NCBI GenBank assembly: GCA_037442465.1
Contig: JBBIQI010000001.1
Span: 1-64,000, forward strand
Direction: 5' to 3'
From: DSNY01 sp037442465
Lineage (GTDB): Bacteria > Pseudomonadota > Gammaproteobacteria > Burkholderiales > Burkholderiaceae_F
DNA length: 64,000 bases
This document shows positions 1 through 8,051 of this stretch, piece by piece; position 1 is the first letter of the stretch; each line of letters begins with the position of its first letter. The notes below the pieces were generated by a model. The model made no database searches. It saw only the letters and a program-made list of their open reading frames with translations, and was not told the origin of the DNA. A program made the translations under genes and the position numbers.

Positions 1-72
1 CCGTGTCCTCCGTGTGAAAGACCCAGAAGCTGTCCGAGCACCCGAGATCCCTCGCTACGCTCGGGATGACGG
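1..72. repeat. Dispersed intergenic repeats at left edge
   Basis: Two repeat types sit ahead of the first gene. Bases 1-14 (CCGTGTCCTCCGTG) match, in inverted orientation, bases 3721-3735. Bases 43-70 are a palindromic element beginning CGAGATCCCTCGC and ending GCTCGGGATGAC. The same element recurs almost exactly at 61711-61738 and in inverted or degraded form at 3588-3612, 3806-3834, 3842-3871 and 3887-3915. These look like REP-type intergenic repeats rather than a transposon, because no transposase is near them. Confidence 0.7.
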
Positions 73-107
73 AAATAACGCTGTCGCCGTGCGCCAGAAT
101 AGCGCCG

Positions 108-2012
108 ATGAGCGCCGCGCCGACCTGGAAGTTTCGCCGCATGCAGCCCGGCGAGATGAACATCGACCCCATCGAGGGCGAGTTCTTTTCCACCGAGGCG
201 CTCGGCAGTTTGGCCGACGCATTGGTGCGCGAGGCGATCCAGAACTCGCTCGATGCGCGCGCCCCGGGCCAGCGCGCGCGGGTGCGCATCGCCTGTTCGT
301 CCGCGTCGCTGGCGGGCGAGGCTAAGGCGCGCTATCTCGAAGCGCTGTGGCCGCATCTGGCGGCCGATCGCAGCGGACTGGCCGACCTGCCGGCGCGGGC
401 CGCGCCGCTGGATTTCATCGTGGTCGAAGACTTCGGCACGCGCGGGCTGCAGGGCGACCCTTCGCAGAGCGAGGATCGCGAGCCGACGGCGGACGCGCCG
501 CGCAACGACTTCTTCTACTTCTGGCGCAACGTCGGCCGCTCGCGCAAGAGCGCCGCCGAGCTGGGGCGCTGGGGCCTGGGCAAGACGGTCTTTCCGGCCG
601 CCTCTCGGATCAACGCTTTCTTCGCGCTCACCGTGCGCCGCGACGACGGCCGGCGGCTGCTGATGGGGCAGGCCGTGCTGCGCATTCATCGCCTCGACGG
701 CGCGCGCTACTACCCGTACGGCTACTTCGGGCGCTTCGAAGGCGACTTCGCGTTACCGGTCGACGACGCCGCGACGATCGCGGCGTTCTGCCGCGACTTC
801 GGCATCGCGCGCGACGCCGAGCCGGGGTTGTCGGTCGTGATTCCGTATCCCGATCCGACGCTCACGCCCGAAGCCCTGTTGCCGTCGGTGGTGCGGCATT
901 ACTTCGTGCCGATCTTGGCCGGTGACCTTGCGGTCGAGATCGTGCACGGCCGCCGCACCGAGCAGCTCGACGCCGCTGCGCTGCCGCGCCTGTTGGCGCG
1001 CATCGCCTGGTCGGAGGGGCCGGCGCTGCAACGGCTGGTGCAACTGGCGCGCTGGGCACTGGCGCTGCCGCCCGAGCGTCATGCGCACGTGCCGGCGCCG
1101 GACCCGGATGCCGCGCCGCGCTGGGCGGCGAGCCCGGCGCTGGAGCAGGCGCTCGAACCGTTGCGCGAGCCGTTCAACCGCGGCGATCCGGTCGCGGTGC
1201 GCGTGCCGGTGTGGGTCAAGCCGGCCGCTGGTGAGGCGGTGTGCGCGAGCTTCGACGTGTATCTCAAACGCGACGACGCACTGTCCGGAGCCGACGAGCA
1301 CTTCGTGCGCGACGGCATCACGGTCGCCGGCGTGCGCAGCGGCTTGCAAAGCGGCGTGCGCGCGATCGTCATGGTGCGCGAGCGCGCGCTGTCGGGCTTG
1401 CTCGGCGACTCGGAGAGCCCGGCGCACACCGAATGGCAGGAGCGCTCGCCACGCTTCAAGGAGCGCTATCGCCACGGGCCGTTCACGCTGCGCTACGTGA
1501 AGGGGGCGCCGCGCGAGATCGTGCGAGTGCTCACGCGCCCCGCGGCGGGCCGCGACTTCGCGCTGCTGTGTCATCTTTTCTCGCTCGACCTGCCCACCGA
1601 AGAGCAGGTCAGGCAGCGCGCAACGAGTGCGCCCCCGCGACCGGGTCTGGACGGTACCGGCGAGGCCCCTGCCGTGGAAGGGGTGGGCAAGGAGCGCTTC
1701 TTCGAGCTGCAGAAGCTGCACGGCGGCTTCCGGCTTGCGGGCACGGGCAACGGCGCGACACCGCCGCGTTTCGTCGCCGTGCTGGCCGCCTATGAGGTCC
1801 GGCGCGGCAATCCGTTCGCGCTGTACCAGACGCTGGACTTCGAAATGGATCGGGCACCGATCACTGCCGCGGTGGCCGGCGCCGAGATCGTGCGCCGCGA
1901 GCGCAACGCGCTCGTGCTGCGCATCGACGAGCCGGCGTTTCAGATCACCGTGCGCGGCTTCGACCCGCGGCGCGACGTGCGCGTCAGGACGCTCGTGCAG
2001 GACGACGCATGA
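108..2012 (+). CDS. GHKL-type ATPase, first gene of three-gene cassette
   Basis: The protein of about 634 residues has the three N-terminal signatures of the GHKL (gyrase/Hsp90/histidine kinase/MutL) fold. The N box is EAIQNSLDA at residues 42-50, the D-x-G box VVEDFGTRG at 105-113 and the glycine lid GRWGLGKT at 153-160, so ATP binding is likely. The rest (about 200-634) has no domain I can name. ATG 108 was chosen because the sequence from WKFRRM onward reads as the conserved beginning; ATG 66 would add 14 residues that overlap the repeat. The next gene overlaps it by 4 bases (ATGA), so the cassette is translationally coupled. GHKL ATPases occur in topoisomerases, chaperones and several anti-phage loci. 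A defence role is inference from the repeat-flanked setting only. Confidence 0.7.
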   Translation: MSAAPTWKFRRMQPGEMNIDPIEGEFFSTEALGSLADALVREAIQNSLDARAPGQRARVRIACSSASLAGEAKARYLEALWPHLAADRSGLADLPARAAPLDFIVVEDFGTRGLQGDPSQSEDREPTADAPRNDFFYFWRNVGRSRKSAAELGRWGLGKTVFPAASRINAFFALTVRRDDGRRLLMGQAVLRIHRLDGARYYPYGYFGRFEGDFALPVDDAATIAAFCRDFGIARDAEPGLSVVIPYPDPTLTPEALLPSVVRHYFVPILAGDLAVEIVHGRRTEQLDAAALPRLLARIAWSEGPALQRLVQLARWALALPPERHAHVPAPDPDAAPRWAASPALEQALEPLREPFNRGDPVAVRVPVWVKPAAGEAVCASFDVYLKRDDALSGADEHFVRDGITVAGVRSGLQSGVRAIVMVRERALSGLLGDSESPAHTEWQERSPRFKERYRHGPFTLRYVKGAPREIVRVLTRPAAGRDFALLCHLFSLDLPTEEQVRQRATSAPPRPGLDGTGEAPAVEGVGKERFFELQKLHGGFRLAGTGNGATPPRFVAVLAAYEVRRGNPFALYQTLDFEMDRAPITAAVAGAEIVRRERNALVLRIDEPAFQITVRGFDPRRDVRVRTLVQDDA

Positions 2013-2791
2013 TCCGGCGCCTGAACTACACCGGTCGCAAGCGCATCGCACGGGCGCGGGCAACGGTGCGTCTGGTGCCCGCGCCCGGCGGCGGCTGGCA
2101 GTTCGACGCCGAGTTCGATCTGCACGGTTACGACTTTCCGGCGGACGCCAGCGTGTTCATCGAGGCCTACAACGCGACGTCGTACATGCGCTTCGACTTC
2201 GGCACCGTGGCGGCGCAGCGGCCGCCGCGCGACCTGCGCCTGACCGAAATCACGGCGAGCCCCCTGCCCAAGTTCCGGCTCAAGGTGGTGGACATGCGGC
2301 GCGGGCTGCTGCTCGGTGTGGCCGACAAGCTGGTGCCGCTGCAACCGGAAGATGCGCTCGCTCGCAAGCAGTCGCTGCTGCCGGTGGAGTTCCGCGATCT
2401 CGGCGATCGCGTCTGGCGGCTGGATCTGTCCGATTGGCCGGTGCTGGAGCTGAACCAGCGCATCGCCGACCTCGGCGAGATCGCGCGCTCGGCCGATTCC
2501 TTCCTCGCGCTGGTGTACCCGGAAGTCGTGCGTCGAATCCTGCACGAAGCGCTGATCGTGCAGGAGCAGACCGACCCAGACTTCGACGATGACGACTGGA
2601 CCAGCCTGTGGCTGCGCTACGTGTGCAGCCTGCCGGGCGTCGAACGGCCACCCGAGCCGCAACCCGCTGCGTCCAGCGAGGAGGCGCAGGCGCTGGCCGA
2701 AAGCTGGATCGAACGCGCGGTGCAGGCGTTTTGTCGCGCGCGCGACGCCCGCGTGCGCTTCGAACGCGCGCTGGCGAAAGGCACGCTTTGA
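2009..2791 (+). CDS. Uncharacterised protein, second gene of cassette
   Basis: This 260-residue protein matches no family I recognise. Its first half alternates short hydrophobic and charged stretches suggesting beta strands. The second half is helical with an acidic patch (DFDDDDW) near residue 192 and an arginine-rich C terminus. It has no signal peptide, membrane segment, Walker motif or obvious catalytic motif. The start overlaps the stop of the GHKL gene (ATGA), and its own stop overlaps the TTG of the next gene (TTGA), so the three products are probably made together and may form a complex. Confidence 0.6.
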   Translation: MIRRLNYTGRKRIARARATVRLVPAPGGGWQFDAEFDLHGYDFPADASVFIEAYNATSYMRFDFGTVAAQRPPRDLRLTEITASPLPKFRLKVVDMRRGLLLGVADKLVPLQPEDALARKQSLLPVEFRDLGDRVWRLDLSDWPVLELNQRIADLGEIARSADSFLALVYPEVVRRILHEALIVQEQTDPDFDDDDWTSLWLRYVCSLPGVERPPEPQPAASSEEAQALAESWIERAVQAFCRARDARVRFERALAKGTL

Positions 2792-3522
2792 GCGCGGTCG
2801 TGCGTGCGCTGCTGCCGGCCGGTCTCGAGCGGCTGCGCGACTATCTGCAGGCGCTGCGCGGCGGCGCGCAACGGCCGCCGCCGCGTGAGCTGCTCGCGGA
2901 TGCGGACGCGACGCGTGAGCTGTCGGTGGACGTGGCGGTGGCGCCCGAGCGCTTTGCGAGCCGCGCGCAACTGGGCGAATACCTGTGGCACCGGCTCGCG
3001 CCGCTGCCGGCGGCCGAGGTGGAAGGCAACCGCGGGCTGTGGGCGTGGCTGTCGCTGTTCTTCTTCGATCAGGTGTGCCCGCCGCGGCCCGACGGTACGC
3101 GCCGTCCGGGGCAGGATTACCGGCACATCCCGGACTTCGACTTCCGCCATCGCTATCGCCACCTGCTGTATGGCCCGTACGCGGTCTATCGGCGCCATCG
3201 CGGCGACGCGGCGCTGGTGCTCGCCGGACCGCCGCATGTGGAGCCGGCGCTCTATCAGGAGATTGCCGCGCGCCAGGATCTGATCGTCAGCCGCGGCGTG
3301 ATCGAAGCGCTCAACCTGCTGTATCTCGACCCCGCGCGCGGCGCGCCGAAACGCGGCGCCTCCGCGATCAATCGGGCCGGCACCGTGCGCCGCTTCATCC
3401 GCGTACTGCAACAGCTCGACCTCACCTACGACATCCACGGCATGTCGGGGCAGGCGATCATCGATCTGCTGCCGCCGGAGTTCGATGCGTGGAAAGGCGA
3501 GCGGCGGGCGCTGTTTGCATAG
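2788..3522 (+). CDS. Uncharacterised protein, possibly DUF6339-like, third gene of cassette
   Basis: About 244 residues if translation starts at TTG 2788, which overlaps the preceding stop codon. The open frame runs further upstream, but that part only shadows the previous gene. The body contains LWAWLSLFFFDQ, YRHLLYGPY and a C-terminal block with SRGVIEALNLLYLDP, then FIRVLQQLDLTYDIHGM and LLPPEFDAW. From memory this resembles the DUF6339 family of unknown function; I could not confirm that by search. No nuclease or membrane motif is visible. Non-ATG starts and tight overlaps in this cassette suggest controlled stoichiometry. Confidence 0.6.
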   Translation: MSAVVRALLPAGLERLRDYLQALRGGAQRPPPRELLADADATRELSVDVAVAPERFASRAQLGEYLWHRLAPLPAAEVEGNRGLWAWLSLFFFDQVCPPRPDGTRRPGQDYRHIPDFDFRHRYRHLLYGPYAVYRRHRGDAALVLAGPPHVEPALYQEIAARQDLIVSRGVIEALNLLYLDPARGAPKRGASAINRAGTVRRFIRVLQQLDLTYDIHGMSGQAIIDLLPPEFDAWKGERRALFA

Positions 3523-4154
3523 TGCTGCCCTCGATTCAAGGAGATACGGCCATTGCGCGCGGGTGGGCAGCGTAGCCACCCGAAGGCGTCATCCCGAAGC
3601 GAGGGATCCCGGCTTCACGCGTGGCCGATATCCCTCGGCCGGGTCGTAATGCGCGACGATTCTCTTTGCCCTCCGTGAACTCCGTATAAACCGGATTGCC
3701 TTCGCGGCGCTGTGGTGTTGCCACGGAGAACACGGAGCAAGTCGGAGCTCTTCGTTCTTCGAGCGCCGGCCAACCGCGCGGCACCGTCGTCCGTCGCGCG
3801 CGGCTGAGATTCCTCGCTTGCGGCTCCGACTGACCTACCGGAGTCATCCCGAGCGAACGCGAGGGATCTCGGCAATGCGAGCGGCGGAGATGCCTCGCCT
3901 TTGGCTCGGCATGACGAGGGCGCGGGGGGCTGCGGTCGCCGGACGGTTGGCACCTGTCACAAGGATTTGAGTAGTACGCGGCCCACCGGCGTCGAGATCT
4001 TCACGCCTGCTCAGAAGGTGTGAATCTTTCTGCTGCGCGGCCCGCTGGCGTCGTTGCGCGGTGCTCGGCCCTCGCCTGTCCACTTGAAGCGTCTTGCCCT
4101 GCGGCTGCGTGCGCCTGGCCAGCGGCCCGGTCGCGACGAAATCTTTACACCTTC
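3523..4154. repeat. Gene-free repeat-rich spacer
   Basis: No convincing gene is visible in this stretch. It holds four copies or fragments of the palindromic element described at the left edge (3588-3612, 3806-3834, 3842-3871, 3887-3915). It also holds the inverted partner of bases 1-14 (CCACGGAGAACACGG at 3721-3735). A second repeat family follows: 3978-4016 and 4122-4158 are diverged direct copies ending in CTCAG, and 4013-4031 is an inverted part-copy (AGAAGGTGTGAATCTTT). The last copy lies directly against the 3' end of the TPR gene and could fold into its transcript end. Confidence 0.65.
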
Positions 4155-4934
4155 TCAGTCCTCGAGTTCCGCCTTCGCCAGCTCGACGTCGAGCTTTTCC
4201 ATCGCGTCGTGCGGCTCGCAGGCCGCCGCTTCGGCGTACAGCTTTTCGGCCTGCGCGAGCGCCTTCTTGCCTTCCAGCATCACGAGGCCGTTGGCGTACT
4301 CGATGCGTGCGATCGCCGAATCGGGGTTGAGCTTCAGCGCGGTCTCGTAGTGCTTCAGGCCGAGATCCTTCTTGGCGCCGTAGGTCAGGCCGCCGATCAT
4401 CGCGCCAACCTTGTCGATGATCTCCGCGTGATACGCGCCGGATGCGATGTGCGCGTCGGCGTGTTTCGGCGCCAGCTTCAGCGCAGTGTCAAGCGCGTTC
4501 TTCACCTGCGTGCCGATGCCCTGCGCGAGCGCCTTGGCGATCGAGATGCCCTGGCCGTAGCGACCGAGCGCATACGCCTGCCAGTAGAACGCGTTGGCGT
4601 TCTTCGGGTCCTGGCGCTGCTGCTCGGCGGCCCGTTCGGCGACCTCCTGGAACATCTGCAGCTTGCGCTTGTCGTCCTGCTCCAGGTAGTTCGCGTAGAT
4701 CGCCTGCGCCTTGTTGGCTGCGGTGATGCCGGCGTCGCCCGCCTTCAGGCTGAGTTCGTACGCTTTGTGGAAGTCACCCGCGTGAAACGCGATCCACGCC
4801 TGCACGACCGCCTCGTCCCTGGGAAAGGGCTCGACGTCGCCGCGATGCAGGCGGTCCCAGGCCTTCTTCAACGTGGCCGGGGTGTAGACGAACTTCTTGT
4901 CGGGATACGGAAACTTCGCCCAGCCTTTTGCCAT
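4155..4934 (-). CDS. Tetratricopeptide repeat protein
   Basis: The 259-residue product has an all-helical repeat pattern typical of TPR scaffolds. Examples are the helix pairs around KHADAHIASGAYHAEII and HYETALKLNPDSAIARIEYANG, ending in an acidic, lysine-rich tail. There is no signal peptide, so a cytoplasmic role in protein contacts is likely, but the partner is unknown. ATG 4934 is chosen because AGGAG lies 6 bases upstream; the longer frame to 5015 has no such site. Function beyond the TPR fold cannot be assigned. Confidence 0.75.
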   Translation of the reverse strand: MAKGWAKFPYPDKKFVYTPATLKKAWDRLHRGDVEPFPRDEAVVQAWIAFHAGDFHKAYELSLKAGDAGITAANKAQAIYANYLEQDDKRKLQMFQEVAERAAEQQRQDPKNANAFYWQAYALGRYGQGISIAKALAQGIGTQVKNALDTALKLAPKHADAHIASGAYHAEIIDKVGAMIGGLTYGAKKDLGLKHYETALKLNPDSAIARIEYANGLVMLEGKKALAQAEKLYAEAAACEPHDAMEKLDVELAKAELED

Positions 4935-5071
4935 CGGCGTCTCCTCAAGAAAACGGGACTGAGGATCCGGAGTCGAGCACTTGGCCGGCCGCGATGCGCC
5001 GCGCGCTTCGCACACCGCACATCGCCCGCAGTGCGAGGACCGCCAAGTCCCGAATCCTCAATCCTCGATCT

Positions 5072-5731
5072 TCAATCCTTCAAGTACTCCCCCGCCAGCT
5101 TTTCGAACAACCGGCGCGCGTCGCCGTGCAGATACGGCGCGGTCAACGCCATCACCTGGTAGCAGCCGCGCGCCAGCGCCTCGCCGACGACCGTCGGTTC
5201 GGAGAAGCGGCGCGGATTCAGCACGTACTCGTACGACAGCCAGTAGGTCGCGACGACGACCATGTTGGTGGCGAGCGCTTCGATCTCGGGCCGCGTGGCG
5301 TGCAGCTCGCCCTGGGCGGCGAGGCCTTCGCACAGCCAGCGCGCCATCTTTGTCTTCTGCGCGAGCAGCGTCTTGAAGCGCAATTCGAGCGTGCGGTTGT
5401 TGGTCAGCAGGTTGTTCAGGTCGCGGTAAAAGAAGCGGTACTTCCAGATCAGCTCGAACAGAAGGTGCAGGAACAGCCATGCGTCCTCGACGTTCGGCTT
5501 CCTGTTCGTCGGCACCGTCAGCAGTTCGTCGATCTCGCGCTCGAACTGCTGGAAGATGCAGTTGATGATGTCGTCCTTGTTCTTGAAGTGGTAGTACAGG
5601 TTGCCCGGGGAGATGTTCATCTCCTCGGCGATGATCGTCGTATTGACGTTCGGCTCGCCGAAGTCGTTGAACAGCCGCAAGGACAGCTCGAGGATGCGTT
5701 CGCGCGTTCTTCGCGGCGGTTTGCGTTCCAT
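5072..5731 (-). CDS. TetR-family transcriptional regulator
   Basis: A 219-residue regulator. The N-terminal helix-turn-helix (residues about 10-55) contains the classic TetR recognition region ISPGNLYYHFKNKDDI. The C-terminal part is a ligand and dimerisation domain of the helical type. Effectors of relatives are often acyl-CoAs or hydrophobic compounds. Its place upstream of the patatin, phasin and reductase genes makes lipid metabolism a reasonable target, but that is inference. The frame stays open far upstream; ATG 5731 (MERKPPRRTRERIL) gives the normal family length. Confidence 0.88.
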   Translation of the reverse strand: MERKPPRRTRERILELSLRLFNDFGEPNVNTTIIAEEMNISPGNLYYHFKNKDDIINCIFQQFEREIDELLTVPTNRKPNVEDAWLFLHLLFELIWKYRFFYRDLNNLLTNNRTLELRFKTLLAQKTKMARWLCEGLAAQGELHATRPEIEALATNMVVVATYWLSYEYVLNPRRFSEPTVVGEALARGCYQVMALTAPYLHGDARRLFEKLAGEYLKD

Positions 5732-5907
5732 CGGGATCGGGATGCGCGGCGCGGCGGCGCCGACGTCTTGTCGCCGGCGAGAATAGCACCGGCTCCGTTG
5801 CGCGCCATGCGCCGGGTCTTCGGTGCGCTTCGCACCGGCGTGTTCGTCATCCTGCCGCTGTGCCGTGCGATCCCGGGGGCCGCGCATGTGCAAGGACGAC
5901 GGTGTCG

Positions 5908-7176
5908 TCAACCGGCGGCCACGCGCAGCCAGCGCTCCAGGTCGTCGAGCGTGTGGCCGAGCATGCGCGTCGTTGCCGACGAGCGCGACTCGATCCAGGT
6001 TTCGCGGTGGCGGCGGATGCTCTTGACCAGCGTCATGCGCTCGTCGCGCAGCACCGCGGCGTCGATCTCGATGCCGTGGCGCGCGAGCGTTGGCGCCAGT
6101 TCGTGGCGCCGCACCCACAGCTCGTGGCGCGTCTTCTGGTAGGCGTGCTCGCACAGCCGCCGCCGACTCGAGTACGAAAACAGGTTCGTGAAGAACATAT
6201 CGGCGTCGGCGCGATTCGGCTGGAACAGCACGATGTCGCTGTGCGGGTAGGCGGACCTGTAACGCTCCATGCCCGCGCCCAGCCGCGAATGGATGATCGA
6301 GCGAAACGTCTGCGCCAGCACCACCGGCAATCCTCCTTCGACCAGTTTGTCGAGGTGATGTGCGCGGTCGCGTGTGCGGTGGTGCGGGGTGGCGTCGTAC
6401 GGCACCAGCGGGTTGAGGCAGATCAGCAGGTCCACGCCCTGCTCGAGCGCGATCGACGCGTGCAGCGTCTTGCGCAGCGCGCCGTCGACGTAATCGCGGC
6501 CGTCGATACGCACCGGCGGAAACACCCCCGGCAGCGCCGCCGATGCCTGCACCGCACGCGAGATCGGCACGTGGTCGTAACCCGGAGCGCCGAAGGCCAC
6601 GGCTTCGCCGGTGTCCAGATCGGTGGCGACCAGGAAAAGCCGACGGCCGAGTTGGCGAAAATCGTTGGTGCGCCCTGGCTGGCTGAAGATGCGGGCCAGA
6701 TAGCGATGCACCTCGTCGCCGTCGAACATCCCGGTCGGGATCGCGCGGCCGAGGCGCTCGAGCGCCGCCAGCGGGTCGCCGGGCCGGAACAGGTAGTTCC
6801 ACAACGCGCTTGCCGCCAGCGGCGGCAGCGAACGGATGCGTCGCCAATATTCGCGCAGCGCCGGCCGCAGCAAGATGGCCGGATCGAACCGATCGTCGGT
6901 GCGGCTGCCCTCGATGAACAGCCGCGACATCTGATGCGGCGTGAAACCGTTGGCCAGCCCGGCGGCGATGAAGGCGCCGGCGCTGACGCCGACGTAAACG
7001 TCGGCGTCGTTGAAGTCGAATCCGCGCAGCGCCTCCGCCAGTGCAGACAGCGCGCCGATCTCGTAGATCGCCCCCAACGGTCCGCCGCCCGCAAGGGCCA
7101 AGCCGACGCGTGGACGGTGCCGTGATCGGGCACGGCGATGGTCGGAGCCGCGGCGGGCGGCGGACCGTTCCCTCAT
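5908..7176 (-). CDS. Patatin-like phospholipase/acyl hydrolase
   Basis: The 422-residue product has a complete patatin catalytic set. The oxyanion glycine loop GGGPLG is at residues 30-35, the nucleophile elbow GVSAG has Ser65, and the acidic partner lies in DGA at Asp231. Patatins hydrolyse acyl esters of phospholipids or neutral lipids with a Ser-Asp dyad. No signal peptide is evident, so action on intracellular membranes or lipid inclusions is plausible, which fits the nearby phasin. ATG 7176 precedes the fold closely. The frame extends to 7377 but that arginine-rich extension has no family support. Confidence 0.85.
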   Translation of the reverse strand: MRERSAARRGSDHRRARSRHRPRVGLALAGGGPLGAIYEIGALSALAEALRGFDFNDADVYVGVSAGAFIAAGLANGFTPHQMSRLFIEGSRTDDRFDPAILLRPALREYWRRIRSLPPLAASALWNYLFRPGDPLAALERLGRAIPTGMFDGDEVHRYLARIFSQPGRTNDFRQLGRRLFLVATDLDTGEAVAFGAPGYDHVPISRAVQASAALPGVFPPVRIDGRDYVDGALRKTLHASIALEQGVDLLICLNPLVPYDATPHHRTRDRAHHLDKLVEGGLPVVLAQTFRSIIHSRLGAGMERYRSAYPHSDIVLFQPNRADADMFFTNLFSYSSRRRLCEHAYQKTRHELWVRRHELAPTLARHGIEIDAAVLRDERMTLVKSIRRHRETWIESRSSATTRMLGHTLDDLERWLRVAAG

Positions 7177-7390
7177 ACGCCAAAGCGAACCGTCTTCAAC
7201 GAAGCGCGGATCCGTCCGTGCCCGACGCAGGCCAAGCCGATGGCCGCACGCCGCCGCCGCGGTGCGTGACGCCCCGGCGGCTTCGCGCCGTGCGCCGCCG
7301 GCGCCGACCGGCTCGAGCGGTCCATGATGCCGCGCTGGTGGTGCACCGGCGCGTCCTTCGCGGCGGACGGCCGGCATCGCTCGGCTTGGC

Positions 7391-7852
7391 TCAGCCGGCC
7401 GCCTTGCGGGCGCGCGGCGCGCGCGCTGACTTGGCAGCCCGCGCCCCTGACAGTTTTTGCACGCTAGCGGTCAGCTCCTCGACCCGCTTGGTCAGCGCAT
7501 GGATCTCCTTCTTGGTCGGCACGCCCAGACGCGTCAGCGCGCGCTGCACGCGGTCCTCGAACACGCTCTCGAGTTTGTCCCATGAGGCATTCGCCTGCTT
7601 CTGAAAGCTGCCGGCCATCTTGGTGACCTTGCTGGTGACCTCGTTGACGCGGTCTTCGGTGAGTTTCATCGTGCGCTTCTGGATCGAGTTGCCTTCCTTG
7701 ACGAGTGCTTCGAAGACCTTGGTGCCTTCCTCCTGCGCCTTGGAGAAAGCGCCGAGGCCGGCCAGCCAGATCTGCTGCGCCGATTCCTTGATCGCCGCTG
7801 CGAGCTGACTGTCCTTGCCGCTGTCTGCCATCGCCTTGAGTTTCCGGACCAT
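7391..7852 (-). CDS. Phasin, PHA granule-associated protein (PhaI/PhaF type)
   Basis: The 153-residue protein matches the polyhydroxyalkanoate granule-associated family. IWLAGLGAFSKAQEEG at the start is the conserved granule-binding segment, followed by a long amphipathic coiled coil and a short Ala/Lys/Arg-rich tail (about residues 138-153) like a truncated PhaF tail. Phasins coat storage granules. GGAAGGAG lies just upstream of ATG 7852, supporting that start over the internal ATG at 7831. No PHA synthase is present in the window, so the polymer genes must lie elsewhere. Confidence 0.88.
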   Translation of the reverse strand: MVRKLKAMADSGKDSQLAAAIKESAQQIWLAGLGAFSKAQEEGTKVFEALVKEGNSIQKRTMKLTEDRVNEVTSKVTKMAGSFQKQANASWDKLESVFEDRVQRALTRLGVPTKKEIHALTKRVEELTASVQKLSGARAAKSARAPRARKAAG

Positions 7853-8003
7853 GTTCGACTCCTTCCGTGGTTCGAGGTTATCGACACAACGCAGTCTATG
7901 GACGCACGCTAGAGGGCGCCAACTAAACCGCGCGCAACGCGTAGAGCGCGTTCTCTACCGCACGCGTGCGGCGGCGCAGGGCCGCCGTCAGGAAGGCGGT
8001 GGT

Positions 8004-8009
8004 TAGAAT
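8004..8009 (+). promoter_or_regulatory. Putative -10 element for the two-domain reductase
   Basis: TAGAAT differs from the sigma-70 -10 consensus at one position and lies 42 bases before the chosen start. No good -35 is visible at 16-18 bases. It belongs to a recurring group of -10 boxes in this window. Confidence 0.4.
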
Positions 8010-8051
8010 CGGTCGGCCATCATGAACAAGACCTCACGAGGAGACGCCACC

